Assembly: GCA_965208815.1 (NCBI GenBank)
Contig: OZ242357.1
Span: 3,534,001-3,598,000, forward strand
DNA: 64,000 nt
Source of the DNA: Bin55 sp009840545
Lineage (GTDB): Bacteria; Pseudomonadota; Gammaproteobacteria; Pseudomonadales; Azotimanducaceae
Direction: 5' to 3'
Below are positions 1-8,596 of the stretch, one piece after another (positions within the stretch are counted from its first letter, which is position 1; each line of letters begins with the position of its first letter). Made by a program: the position numbers and the translations under genes. The notes below the pieces were generated by a model. The model saw only the letters and a list, made by a program, of their open reading frames with translations. It did not search any database and was not told the DNA's origin.

Positions 1-110
1 GTGACGCCGATGCTTGCTGCTAGCTCTTGTGAATGGCCAAATTGGCAGCATAAACTAGAAGCAACAACCAAAGATACCACCCATGCGGCACGAGTGTAGC
101 GGCACTTCAT
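1..110 (-). CDS. Partial exported protein (N-terminus only)
   Basis: Only the first 36 codons are in the window; the gene runs off its left edge. The ATG at 110-108 opens a frame with a basic start (MKCRYTR) followed by a hydrophobic stretch and a likely signal-peptidase site near 'GHSQ'. A purine-rich GGTATAGGTG lies just upstream. The gene sits 19 bp downstream of yciB on the same strand and is probably co-transcribed with it. No family can be assigned from so little sequence. That it is secreted or periplasmic is inferred from the signal-like N-terminus. Confidence 0.5.
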   Translation of the reverse strand, partial: MKCRYTRAAWVVSLVVASSLCCQFGHSQELAASIGV

Positions 111-129
111 TCGTGTGCACCTATACCTG

Positions 130-675
130 TCAATTCGAATCTGTATTCTTCACTTTGCTCCAGATCGCAAAGTAGATGGCCATCGCGATAGCGAAGAGGA
201 CAGGCCAAATAAACACGGAGGCAAAACGGTATGACACCCAGATGGGTTCGCTGAACGAGTAGGCGACGACCAAGTTGGCTGAACCGGACACCCACATGCC
301 AACTCCTAGGATTAGAGACTGATGACGCCACATTTGCTCATTCAGGTGTAAATGGTCGCCCATGAGCCAGTCGAGGACGTTTCGCTTCCCAATGAATTGG
401 TTGGCCAACAAAATAGATCCAAGGATCCAAGACACAACTGTAGGCTTCCACTTGACGAAAATCGGATTTTGCAAGGCTATGGTTAGAGTACCCGTGACGA
501 ACGCCGAAACCAGTATTAACCACATGAGTTTTGTGATTGGCCACTTGAAAATCCAACATGCAATGAATTGGATCACTACGGTCACCATAAGCGCGGCTGT
601 AGCTATATAGATGTCAGTGAGAAAGTAGACTACAAAGAAGACCGCAGCGGGCGCGAATTCTATGAGTCGATTCAT
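130..675 (-). CDS. yciB: YciB/IspZ-family inner-membrane protein
   Basis: A 181-residue, strongly hydrophobic protein with about five membrane helices. It starts MNRLIEFAPAAVFFVVYFL and contains the family-typical 'KWKPTVVSWILGS' and 'RNVLDWLMG' segments. YciB (formerly intracellular septation protein A) is an inner-membrane protein involved in cell-envelope integrity, and its length matches the family. The frame extends 25 codons further upstream, but the internal ATG at 675 is chosen because it gives the canonical N-terminus and has ACGAAG before it. It shares a 176-bp divergent region with the first Sel1 gene. Confidence 0.9.
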   Translation of the reverse strand: MNRLIEFAPAAVFFVVYFLTDIYIATAALMVTVVIQFIACWIFKWPITKLMWLILVSAFVTGTLTIALQNPIFVKWKPTVVSWILGSILLANQFIGKRNVLDWLMGDHLHLNEQMWRHQSLILGVGMWVSGSANLVVAYSFSEPIWVSYRFASVFIWPVLFAIAMAIYFAIWSKVKNTDSN

Positions 676-851
676 CTTCGTACTTGCTATTGGAAGAGAG
701 ACCGAGATTGTAGACAACGAGATTAGGATGGTTGAATTGGTAGGTTTCAATTGCGCTTACAATGGATGCGTGGAGGAACTGAGCCAGGCTGATGGTGTCT
801 GAAGATTCCGTGATGCCTACGTTCTTACATTGCAGGTGAAGTGATTTGGTC

Positions 852-1607
852 ATGAATTCAAAACTATTGATTCGTGCGACAGCAATCAGCGTCGCCGGTA
901 TGGTTGTGTCCGGTGTCTGGGCACAGGAAGCAGAATCTTCCCCAACAAGCGATGAATCCGACGGGATCGGACTAGTTGAAAGGACTCTCGAAGGCAATGT
1001 CGGAGATGAGCAGGGTTCTGCCATCCCCGTCGAGGTAATGGAAGAAGTGATTGTGCGGGACAGACCGATGGAGTTTCCCAATGTCCAGACGTTTGCAGAT
1101 CGCCACATGGTGCATTCCCGCGGAGAATACTACTATCGAACGAGGCAGTACAAGAAGGCATTTCCATACTTGCTCGCATCCGCTAGACAAGGCTTCAAGA
1201 TGGCGCAAGCTCGACTAGGGTTCATCTACCAACAAGGATTGGGCGAGGTCCAACGAGACGGGTGGCGTGCGGTAGGATGGCTTGGAGTTGCTGCGCACGG
1301 GGACACAGACCCAACAATTCGCAACTACTATAGAAAGATTCTTCGAAAGATACCCGAGGAGCTCATGCCTGCTGTAGAGGGCGTTGTAGCAGAATTCGTA
1401 AAGCGTTATGGCCCGGACGCCACAGGGATGGAATGCATTATGTCCAGACCTGCTGGTTCTCACATCGCCAGATTGGCGTGCAATTTCAAACTGGAATTTG
1501 CTCTTCAGGATGTGAACTCTTTGCTTCAGGGCAATAGTACAGGCGCGGTTCCCACAGGAGTGACTGGTAACTTGACGGGTGGCACGACACCACCGAGTGC
1601 AGAATAG
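852..1607 (+). CDS. Secreted Sel1-repeat protein, paralogue 1
   Basis: A 251-residue protein with a signal peptide ending near VWAQ, an acidic linker, a Sel1-like helical repeat region (roughly residues 90-150, 'AFPYLLASARQGFKMAQARL') and a C-terminal domain with two cysteines ('ATGMECI' and 'LACNFKLEF'). Around residue 62 it has 'MEEVIVRD', resembling a TonB box. The ATG at 852 is preferred over an upstream in-frame TTG because GGTGAAG precedes it. It is the first of three tandem same-strand paralogues. Sel1 repeats usually mediate protein-protein contacts; the specific role is unknown. Confidence 0.7.
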   Translation: MNSKLLIRATAISVAGMVVSGVWAQEAESSPTSDESDGIGLVERTLEGNVGDEQGSAIPVEVMEEVIVRDRPMEFPNVQTFADRHMVHSRGEYYYRTRQYKKAFPYLLASARQGFKMAQARLGFIYQQGLGEVQRDGWRAVGWLGVAAHGDTDPTIRNYYRKILRKIPEELMPAVEGVVAEFVKRYGPDATGMECIMSRPAGSHIARLACNFKLEFALQDVNSLLQGNSTGAVPTGVTGNLTGGTTPPSAE

Positions 1608-1728
1608 TTCTTCAGCCAACAGCTGAACTGAAACCCAGGTAAGTGCAAGTCACTGGTACTTACATCAGTTGCAATCGTTTCGCTGAATGAAGTTTCGCAA
1701 CACGCAACACATAACTCACATAGAAACC

Positions 1729-2487
1729 ATGAGACAAAACAAATCTTCCTTCAAGTCTGCTGTAGCTGTATCCACAGCACTTCTAGTTTGTTCTTCTTTA
1801 TCACCCCAAATTTTCGAAAAGACTCTTGAGGAAGCAACTGTCGAGAGTGTGCGTGAGGGAGAACAGTTCGAGAGCACAACGATGGAGGAAATGGTGGTAT
1901 CGGAAGTTCGCGATCAAATCGAGAACGCCTTTACGTACAACGATTTTCATAGCGTGAAGGATCGTGCGGAGTATTACTATCGGATAGGACGATACAAGGA
2001 TGCATTTCCGTATCTCTTGGCATCAGCGAAACGTGGCTTCAAGATTGCGCAAGCCCAGGTCGGCTACATTTACTTGACGGGACAAGGTGTCGTCAAGCCA
2101 AGCAAAGCTACTGCTCTTGCATGGTTGGGTGTCGCTGCTTCCCCACGATCTGATCCGGAGATCAAGAATTACTACAAGAATTTGTTGAAGACTGTACCTG
2201 ACGAACTAAAGCCCAAAGTCGAAGAACTTGTACAGTCATTCATCGACACCTATGGCCCGAAGGCTACAGGCATGAGTTGTATCCATGTACGCCGAGCAGG
2301 TACACACGTGTCCGACTTGAAGTGCAACTTCAAAGGAGAATTCGAACATCGAGATGCCCTGTTTCAAGATTGGCTTAGTACAGGGTTTGATGCCGTCAGT
2401 CCATATTCCACGGGACCTGGTGAAGGTGCGGATTCACTCTCTCAACCTTCGAGCGGGGCGAGCGGCGCACCAGCTGGGGGTGGATAG
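1729..2487 (+). CDS. Secreted Sel1-repeat protein, paralogue 2
   Basis: A paralogue of the genes on either side with the same order of parts: signal peptide (MRQNKSSFKSAVAVSTALLV), acidic linker containing 'MEEMVVSEV', Sel1-type repeats ('AFPYLLASAKRGFKIAQAQV') and a two-cysteine C-terminal domain ('ATGMSCI', 'LKCNFKGEF'). The tail is low-complexity Gly/Ser. An in-frame ATG at 1687 would add 14 polar residues before the signal peptide, so 1729 is preferred without strong ribosome-site support. Function unknown; probably periplasmic or envelope-associated. Confidence 0.65.
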   Translation: MRQNKSSFKSAVAVSTALLVCSSLSPQIFEKTLEEATVESVREGEQFESTTMEEMVVSEVRDQIENAFTYNDFHSVKDRAEYYYRIGRYKDAFPYLLASAKRGFKIAQAQVGYIYLTGQGVVKPSKATALAWLGVAASPRSDPEIKNYYKNLLKTVPDELKPKVEELVQSFIDTYGPKATGMSCIHVRRAGTHVSDLKCNFKGEFEHRDALFQDWLSTGFDAVSPYSTGPGEGADSLSQPSSGASGAPAGGG

Positions 2488-2503
2488 ACTCCAACTTGAG
2501 ATC

Positions 2504-2598
2504 GTCGATTCTTGGTCGTTCAGCCATGCGCCAAGAGTTTTTAGATGGGTGCTAGTACTCCTCTAAGAACTTCACGTATAGAATCTCCAAGAATCGAC
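2504..2598. repeat. Nested inverted repeat between Sel1 paralogues 2 and 3
   Basis: Outer arms GTCGATTCTTGG (2504-2515) and CCAAGAATCGAC (2587-2598) are perfectly complementary over 12 bp. Inside lies a second stem, AGTTTTTAGA (2536-2545) against TCTAAGAACT (2562-2571), paired apart from one U-G wobble. The element fills most of the intergenic space before the third paralogue. It could be an RNA attenuator or a small MITE-like element. I see no flanking target-site duplication. Confidence 0.5.
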
Positions 2599-2615
2599 TA
2601 GTTCTTCCTGATTCC

Positions 2616-3452
2616 ATGAATTGGTTCATTAAGCGCATCGACGTTTCAAAGCCAGCTATAGTTTTACTCGTCGTCCTTCTTTGCACCATTGGGATTTCTC
2701 CTCAAGAGCAATCGACAGAGCTTCATCCTGATAGCGAGGATAGTTCACAGAGGGTCGAGATTGAATCAAGTCTTGAGGAGGTCATTGTTGAAGGAATTCA
2801 AGAAGAAGTGCTTCATGCATTTCAGTTCGACGACTTCCACGAAGTCAATCGAACTGGCGAGCACTACTACCTAACCCGCCAATACAAGAAAGCGTTTCCC
2901 TACTTGCTCGCTTCGGCGAAGCGCGGTTTCAAAATGGCTCAAGCCCGCCTTGGCTACATCTACCTAGGTGGTTTGGGAGGTGTAAAGAAAAGCCTGCCGA
3001 CCGCCATTGGGTGGATCGGTGTGGCAGCAGAACCTCGCTCAGACCCTCAGATCAAGAACTACTTCAAGAGGATCATGAGAGCGATTCCAGAGGATCTGAA
3101 GGATGAAGTTCAAGAAGTCGTCGATGCGTTTATCGAAAGGTACGGGACGGACGCTACGGGAATGAGTTGTATCCACACCAGAATTGCGGGGACCCACATC
3201 TCAACTCTGACATGTAACTTCAAGAACGAATTCACACTGCGCGATGCAATGCTTCAAGAGTGGATGAGTACAGCGTTTGCAGAGACTTCTGGTCCGTTTG
3301 GGACCGGAATTGACACTTATGTCATAGGTTCCGAGTCACCCGATGCAGGAGGAACGCTAATCGTGGGAAATTCCAGCCAGCAAGATTTGGGGATCAGCAA
3401 CAGTTCAGTGGGCACGTCCAATGGTTCAGGAAATTCCGGCGGAAGCAACTGA
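2616..3452 (+). CDS. Secreted Sel1-repeat protein, paralogue 3
   Basis: A 278-residue protein with a hydrophobic signal (VSKPAIVLLVVLLCTIGIS), the TonB-box-like 'LEEVIVEG', Sel1-type repeats ('AFPYLLASAKRGFKMAQARL', 'AIGWIGVAAEPRSDPQIKN') and the same two-cysteine C-terminal domain ('ATGMSCI', 'LTCNFKNEF'). A Ser/Gly/Asn-rich tail follows. Strong similarity across the repeats and C-terminal domain shows the trio arose by tandem duplication, while linkers and tails have diverged. It converges on ygfZ with only 27 bp between them. Exact role unknown. Confidence 0.7.
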   Translation: MNWFIKRIDVSKPAIVLLVVLLCTIGISPQEQSTELHPDSEDSSQRVEIESSLEEVIVEGIQEEVLHAFQFDDFHEVNRTGEHYYLTRQYKKAFPYLLASAKRGFKMAQARLGYIYLGGLGGVKKSLPTAIGWIGVAAEPRSDPQIKNYFKRIMRAIPEDLKDEVQEVVDAFIERYGTDATGMSCIHTRIAGTHISTLTCNFKNEFTLRDAMLQEWMSTAFAETSGPFGTGIDTYVIGSESPDAGGTLIVGNSSQQDLGISNSSVGTSNGSGNSGGSN

Positions 3453-3479
3453 TTAGCACCAGGCCTCCGCTTTGCAACC

Positions 3480-4202
3480 CTAATCCGCGAGTGGGGTTAG
3501 TTCCGATCCATCCTCTGATTGAAGGCTCTCTAAGTTGCTACTCGTGACGGCCAGAGCCCTGTTCAAGTAAGTTGTGACTACGACACCCGCATTGCGGTTT
3601 CCAGCAAAGACCTTCGCTCCCACTGCTATGGTTCCATCATTAACCGAATACACGGATAAGCGTCTCTTAACTACGCCCCTGTGTTCTGCTCGAGCAACGA
3701 TCTCTTGTCCGAGGTAACAGCCTTTGGTAAAACTAACAGCGCCATGTTCGGTCAGCGATAGCATCTGGGGTAGGAAACTGCCACTAGTTTGAAGGGTAAC
3801 TATTGGAAACTTTGCTTCGAGCGTCAACCTTGGCCAATTGGATTCTGGAGAATCTCGAGGATGTAGATACCAACCCATTGGATTAAGCACAATATTTTCT
3901 GAAGAGCTTGCTTCCGAGACATCCATAATCTCGGAGTCCTGCTTCAGTGTAGACTTGGAGAAGACCATGTATCGCCCCAAGTGCTGGGCGGTTGAATCGA
4001 GCAGAGAAGAGTGAATTACTAGTGAGACGTTCTCTTTGGACCCGTAGTACCACCCATTTGCCAAGACTCTTCCCTTAATGTCGGTTAGTGCCATGGGAGC
4101 CCCGATCCGAGTCTCGATTTCATCAAGGTCTGAAGTTACGTATCCCTGCAAGAAGGCTACGGCATCCACACCCTCAATAGTCAGAATCCCTAGACTGTCC
4201 AT
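3480..4202 (-). CDS. ygfZ: YgfZ folate-binding Fe-S/tRNA-modification protein
   Basis: A 240-residue GcvT-like protein with the YgfZ signature 'FTKGCYLGQEIVARAEHRG', including the conserved cysteine. In Escherichia coli YgfZ supports maturation or repair of Fe-S enzymes, including the tRNA-thiolating MiaB, using tetrahydrofolate. The ATG at 4202 gives the typical N-terminus (MDSLGILTIEGVDAVAFLQG); the frame extends 13 codons upstream without a recognisable domain. It diverges from sdhE, a common gammaproteobacterial pairing near nadB. Confidence 0.92.
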   Translation of the reverse strand: MDSLGILTIEGVDAVAFLQGYVTSDLDEIETRIGAPMALTDIKGRVLANGWYYGSKENVSLVIHSSLLDSTAQHLGRYMVFSKSTLKQDSEIMDVSEASSSENIVLNPMGWYLHPRDSPESNWPRLTLEAKFPIVTLQTSGSFLPQMLSLTEHGAVSFTKGCYLGQEIVARAEHRGVVKRRLSVYSVNDGTIAVGAKVFAGNRNAGVVVTTYLNRALAVTSSNLESLQSEDGSELTPLAD

Positions 4203-4304
4203 GTTTCGAGTGTAGCAGAGCAATTGAACCGATAGTGCCAAATCGGCAACGGCGTGACCTCACGACAATGGCTTACACTGCATTCGAACGATACTGAGTT
4301 CACT

Positions 4305-4568
4305 GTGCACGAGAAACAACAGGCGGCTTGGAGATCCAGAAGGGGATTGCTGGAGTTAGATATCTTGCTCCAGCCCTTCGTACAAAATTGCTATGACTCT
4401 TTGACGGATGCCCAGAAGCAATCTCTTCACGAAATGCTCAATCTTGATGACGTTGTGCTCTTGGCCATGCTTTGTCGGCCACCCAGTTCCGGGAAATTCA
4501 AGGAAGTAATACAAGCAATTCTGACTCACCACCAGGGAAAGCGGTCGTTCAGCCAAAGTCGAGATTAG
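4305..4568 (+). CDS. sdhE: SdhE/CptB flavinylation factor
   Basis: A small helical protein with the SdhE hallmark RGxxE ('RRGLLELD'), which in characterised homologues promotes covalent FAD attachment to succinate dehydrogenase. Starting at GTG 4305 gives 87 residues (HEKQQAAWRSRRG...), close to the 88 of the E. coli protein. A longer in-frame GTG at 4254 would add 17 unusual residues and cannot be excluded. It converges on nadB with a 4-bp stop-codon overlap. NadB is itself a flavoprotein of the succinate dehydrogenase family, though not covalently flavinylated. Confidence 0.85.
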   Translation: MHEKQQAAWRSRRGLLELDILLQPFVQNCYDSLTDAQKQSLHEMLNLDDVVLLAMLCRPPSSGKFKEVIQAILTHHQGKRSFSQSRD

Positions 4569-6205
4569 CGTTTCGCGGCAACGGGGAGTGGATGGAACAC
4601 GTCTAGTGGGTCGAGCCTTGGGTGCACAACACTTGGCTCTGCTCGGACATTGGTCTGCGGATAGTCCAGAGTGAAGTGGAGACCGCGACTCTCCTTCCGC
4701 CAGCGGGCAGATTGCACTATGAGATCCGCAACAAGTATGAGATTGCGCAGCTCGAGCAGGTCACCATTGACGCGATAGTTGGAGTAGTAGTCATGAACTT
4801 CGTTCTTTAGAAGTTCAATGCGACGAGCAGCTCGTTCCAACCTCTTGTTGGTGCGCACAATTCCAACGTAATTCCACATGAATCTCCGTAGCTCGGACCA
4901 ATTCTGTGTGAGCACCACGTCTTCGTCCGAGTTTGTGACTTGACTCTCGTCCCAATCCGAAATGTCTTCGCGAACGCTTCTGTCGTTCTCTTTCCGTTGG
5001 AGTATGTGGTCGGCGGTGGTCATTGCATACACCAAGCACTCGAGCAAGGAATTACTCGCTAGACGATTTGCGCCATGCATTCCCGTGCAAGCCGTCTCGC
5101 CAATCGCGTAGAGCCCCTTGACATCAGTGGCTCCGTGGTGATTCACCAAGACACCTCCGCATGTGTAGTGGGCTGCTGGAACGATCGGTATTGGTTCTGT
5201 GCTCATGTCAATCCCAATCGAATCCAGTTTGTTGCAGATTTGAGGAAAGCGCTCTTCAATCTGATTGCGTGACATGTGAGTGACATCCAAAAAGACACAA
5301 TCCAGTCCCGACTTCTTCATCTCAAAATCGATTGCACGCGCCACGACATCTCTGGGTGCGAGTTCTCCTCGTGAGTCGAAACGACGTACAAAACTCTCTC
5401 CACTGGGAAGAATGAGTTTTCCGCCTTCTCCGCGAACTGCTTCGGATATGAGAAATGATCGCGCTTCAGCGTGGTAGAGGCAAGTTGGATGAAACTGATT
5501 GAATTCCATGTTGGAAACGCGGCATCCTGCTCGATACGCGATCGCGATCCCGTCACCCGTTGCTCCGTCTGGATTGCTCGTGTACTTGTAGACTTTGGAA
5601 GCTCCACCAGTTGCAAGAATGATGGATCGCGCCCGAACTGTTTCCACACAACCGGACTTCCTGTTGTAGACGTATGCCCCAAGAACCCGGCGACTCTGAG
5701 CGCTCGACTCTCGATTTGTCACCACGTCGATCGCGACCCGATCTGTCCTGATTTCGATATTGGGGTGATTGAATGCGCGTGAGATCAACTTTGTCGCGAT
5801 CGCGTGACCGGTAGCATCTGCAACGTGCAGCACACGGCGAAAACTGTGAGCCCCTTCCTTTGCCAGATGTGGGCTTCCGTTTTCCATGTCGAATTGAACG
5901 CCCAACTTTGCGAGATGTTCAACTACTGAGCTAGCTTTGGCGACTACTAGCTCCACAGTGGAACGGTTACACAAACCAGCACCCGCTTTGATGGTGTCTC
6001 GCACATGAGATTCAAGTGAATCATCGGGGTCAGTTACTGCTGCCACGCCGCCTTGAGCGCGGTTGGTGGAACTACTTCGAATGCTTTCTTTCGATAGCAC
6101 AAGGACTTTGAATTCCGACGCTAAGCGTAGTGCCGCACTAAGCCCTGCAGCTCCGGCACCTATCACTAAGACATCTACCTCTGTCCGAAGGTCCAAGTTC
6201 GTCAT
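4565..6205 (-). CDS. nadB: L-aspartate oxidase NadB
   Basis: A 546-residue FAD enzyme converting L-aspartate to iminoaspartate, the first step of de novo NAD synthesis. Visible are the N-terminal dinucleotide-binding motif 'VLVIGAGAAGLSAALRLA', 'SSTNRAQGGVAAV', the substrate-site 'HPTCLYH', 'TCGGVLVN' and the C-terminal FAD motif 'GLYAIGETACTGMHGANRLA'. The ATG at 6205 places the Rossmann motif at the expected distance; upstream in-frame codons add nothing recognisable. It diverges from rpoE, the arrangement found in many gammaproteobacteria. Confidence 0.95.
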   Translation of the reverse strand: MTNLDLRTEVDVLVIGAGAAGLSAALRLASEFKVLVLSKESIRSSSTNRAQGGVAAVTDPDDSLESHVRDTIKAGAGLCNRSTVELVVAKASSVVEHLAKLGVQFDMENGSPHLAKEGAHSFRRVLHVADATGHAIATKLISRAFNHPNIEIRTDRVAIDVVTNRESSAQSRRVLGAYVYNRKSGCVETVRARSIILATGGASKVYKYTSNPDGATGDGIAIAYRAGCRVSNMEFNQFHPTCLYHAEARSFLISEAVRGEGGKLILPSGESFVRRFDSRGELAPRDVVARAIDFEMKKSGLDCVFLDVTHMSRNQIEERFPQICNKLDSIGIDMSTEPIPIVPAAHYTCGGVLVNHHGATDVKGLYAIGETACTGMHGANRLASNSLLECLVYAMTTADHILQRKENDRSVREDISDWDESQVTNSDEDVVLTQNWSELRRFMWNYVGIVRTNKRLERAARRIELLKNEVHDYYSNYRVNGDLLELRNLILVADLIVQSARWRKESRGLHFTLDYPQTNVRAEPSVVHPRLDPLDVFHPLPVAAKR

Positions 6206-6304
6206 GGTCCGAATACAGATGCCCGCCGTCATGCACACTTAAAATAAAACACTCGCAATTATGCGGATTAGTGAACAACCCTAACTTATTTTTGAGGAAC
6301 CAAT

Positions 6305-6886
6305 TTGCCCGTTGATACCGATGCTGAGCTGGTCAAGCGGGTTCAAGGTGGAGACTCACACGCCTTTGACCTGCTCTTTGAGCGCTACAAACATAGGATT
6401 CATTCCTTGGTCGGAAGATTTGTCGACAGTTACGAGGACTGTGAAGAAGTCGTGCAAGAGTCTTTTCTCAAGGCGTACAAGGCTCTCCCTCGCTTCCGGG
6501 GAGAAAGTCAGTTTTACACTTGGCTTTATCGGATCGCAGCCAACACTGCGAAAAACTTTCTAGCTGCTCGTTCGAGGAGACCAACTAGATCCGATGTAGA
6601 TGTAGAAGATGACATTACGGTAAATGAATTAACCAGTTTGCACGAAACCGACAATCCGGAAAACATTCTGGAGAGCGCTGAGCTGGAACAAATCATCAAG
6701 AAAGCAATCCAAGAATTGGAACCAGAACTGAAAAGTGCTGTCACACTAAGGGAATATGCTGGTTTGAGTTACGAGCAAATTGCCGAGATTATGGATTGTC
6801 CCGTGGGAACGGTTCGGTCTCGGATCTTTAGAGCACGCGAAGCGATCGCTTCTCAGATGCGATCGCGCGGTGATGAGTTAAGGTAG
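6305..6886 (+). CDS. rpoE: Extracytoplasmic sigma factor RpoE (sigma-E/AlgU)
   Basis: A 193-residue ECF sigma factor. Region 2 ('YEDCEEVVQESFLKAYKALP', 'YTWLYRIAANTAKNFL') and region 4 ('SYEQIAEIMDCPVGTVRSRI') are intact. It directs RNA polymerase to envelope-stress promoters. The start is a TTG at 6305, chosen because TGAGGA lies about 8 bases upstream and the N-terminus (PVDTDAELVKRVQGGD) matches family members. It is followed by its anti-sigma rseA, rseB and rseC. I found no sigma-E-type autoregulatory promoter in the short region shared with nadB. Confidence 0.95.
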   Translation: MPVDTDAELVKRVQGGDSHAFDLLFERYKHRIHSLVGRFVDSYEDCEEVVQESFLKAYKALPRFRGESQFYTWLYRIAANTAKNFLAARSRRPTRSDVDVEDDITVNELTSLHETDNPENILESAELEQIIKKAIQELEPELKSAVTLREYAGLSYEQIAEIMDCPVGTVRSRIFRAREAIASQMRSRGDELR

Positions 6887-6978
6887 GAATCCAGTCGATG
6901 ACGTGTACAATCTGTCAATCTTGCGGCAGGAAGCCTATGAGGGGTTAAATGTTCTATGGGTAGCAAGTAAGAGACGTT

Positions 6979-7557
6979 ATGGCACAGGCGTTGAATGAAA
7001 CGTTGTCGGCGTGTTTCGATGGTGAAGCACAAAGAGACGAGCTACGTCGGGTTCTTGATGAGTCAAACTCAAGCGAAGATTTGCGTAGTGATTGGCGCTG
7101 TTACAGTTCCATTTCAGCAGTTCTTCGAGGCGAGAAACTCTCATCGTTAGAAAGTCCGCGCAACTGGGACGAGTTGACGGAAAGAATCCCGGATGACCAC
7201 AACATTGTTGCGCTGCAAGGAAAGCGACGTGTCAATCGAAGAACCATGGTAGGAGGTGCCACAGCCATCTTGGCCATGGCAGCCACACTTGTCATTGGCG
7301 TATACGTGCTGAATCCCCTCGACGACACACCAAGTAGTCAATCGTTGGCCGTGTCAGATGACCAGATTTTGAACGAGAGTGCGAGTTCCGAGTTACAGGC
7401 CCCCTCTTCTTCAGGAACCTTGGTCAACTTGCCGTTGGATATTCAACAGCAACACTTGGAGAAGCTAGTTGTCCATGACGCAAATGCATTTGTCTCTGGC
7501 AGCACTCCCATCACCATTCCACAAGTTGTAACTCGCAAGGTCTCAAGCTCAGAATGA
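6979..7557 (+). CDS. rseA: Anti-sigma-E factor RseA (MucA)
   Basis: A 192-residue single-pass protein. The cytoplasmic sigma-binding part starts 'LNETLSACFDGEAQRDELR', a membrane helix lies at about residues 90-111, and the periplasmic tail contains the expected RseB-binding region. In the known pathway RseA holds sigma-E at the membrane until DegS and RseP cut it. The C-terminus ends VSSSE, not an OMP-like YxF. Its last 4 bases overlap the rseB start (ATGA), implying translational coupling. A 92-bp gap separates it from rpoE. Confidence 0.9.
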   Translation: MAQALNETLSACFDGEAQRDELRRVLDESNSSEDLRSDWRCYSSISAVLRGEKLSSLESPRNWDELTERIPDDHNIVALQGKRRVNRRTMVGGATAILAMAATLVIGVYVLNPLDDTPSSQSLAVSDDQILNESASSELQAPSSSGTLVNLPLDIQQQHLEKLVVHDANAFVSGSTPITIPQVVTRKVSSSE

Positions 7558-8564
7558 CCTTTCGTCCCTCCCCACCCCACCCCATCACAACCCTAGTTCT
7601 CTGTTGCACTGTTTTTGGCTATTGTTCCGCCATTGCTGAGGAACGTAGTGCAGAAGAATGGTTGCGAGCGATGAACGCGGCGCAGCAAGAACTGAGCTAT
7701 GCGGGGACGTTGAGTTATTTCAACGGTGACGAACTCACTACGTTGGACTATCGACACATGGTTGTGCACGGCGAAGTACATCAACACGTGACCCCCCTGA
7801 ACGGACCTTCCAGAAAGTTCATTCGTGAAGGACTCAGCGTATCGCTGCAGTTGGATAGCGACGATGAACTAGTTCAAATGCAAGAGAAGATCGAGGCAGG
7901 CGGAATATCAACAACTTTTAATCCAAAGTTTGACAAGCTTGGAGAGACGTACAACATTGCAGTGGATGGTTATGGGCGAATTGCGAATCGATCTGCAGTT
8001 TGCGTGTCCATGACTCCCAAGGAACAGGATCGCTATCGGATTCACCTTTGGATAGATAAGCAGACGAGCATTCTTCTACGTTGGGATATGCGCGACCACG
8101 ACAACCGACCCGTAAGCATCTGGCAATTCACCGAGTTTGAACTTATCGAAGAAGACTTACGTCAGCATTCCTTTGCCAACGGATCGAACTCCAGCGTTAC
8201 TTTGGACATCAAGTCGAAACAATCGGTGGAGGAACACGAAGACGACGAGGATGTCCAATGGCATCTCGACTGGGTACCCAAGGGGTTTGAACTTTCGGGA
8301 ACCAGCAATCAAGAATTGAGTCTAGGTCGCGATTCGTCACACAACGTAATGTATTCTGACGGAATTGTTGCTGTTTCGGTGTTTGTCGAGCCAGCACCTA
8401 AGTCGCACGAAGGCGTGGCGATGGAGTCAGTATCAGGATCGACTGTCGTTGTGTCGCATACGATTCAAGACCACCGAGGTCAGTCAAAGCTAGTTACAGT
8501 CGTTGGAGACTTGCCCAAGAAAACCGTGTGGCGCATCGCCCGCGGTGTCAAGTTCGATCCCTAG
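7554..8564 (+). CDS. rseB: Periplasmic sigma-E regulator RseB (MucB)
   Basis: A 336-residue periplasmic protein with a signal peptide (ITTLVLCCTVFGYCSAIAEE) followed by the lipoprotein-carrier-like N-terminal domain ('SAEEWLRAMNAAQQELSYAG') and the MucB/RseB C-terminal domain ('WHLDWVPKGFEL'). RseB shields RseA from RseP-pathway proteolysis and senses mislocalised lipoproteins or LPS in characterised systems. The start overlaps the rseA stop. Confidence 0.92.
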   Translation: MTFRPSPPHPITTLVLCCTVFGYCSAIAEERSAEEWLRAMNAAQQELSYAGTLSYFNGDELTTLDYRHMVVHGEVHQHVTPLNGPSRKFIREGLSVSLQLDSDDELVQMQEKIEAGGISTTFNPKFDKLGETYNIAVDGYGRIANRSAVCVSMTPKEQDRYRIHLWIDKQTSILLRWDMRDHDNRPVSIWQFTEFELIEEDLRQHSFANGSNSSVTLDIKSKQSVEEHEDDEDVQWHLDWVPKGFELSGTSNQELSLGRDSSHNVMYSDGIVAVSVFVEPAPKSHEGVAMESVSGSTVVVSHTIQDHRGQSKLVTVVGDLPKKTVWRIARGVKFDP

Positions 8565-8596
8565 TTTCTCCCCTCCCTTTCTACTCTATTACAACA

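Noticed and set aside
1606..1629. Terminator hairpin after the first Sel1 gene
   Set aside because: The stem contains a two-base bulge, overlaps the stop codon and is not followed by a T tract.
6206..6304. Sigma-E autoregulatory promoter before rpoE
   Set aside because: No GGAACTT-like -35 with a suitable -10 is present in the nadB-rpoE gap.
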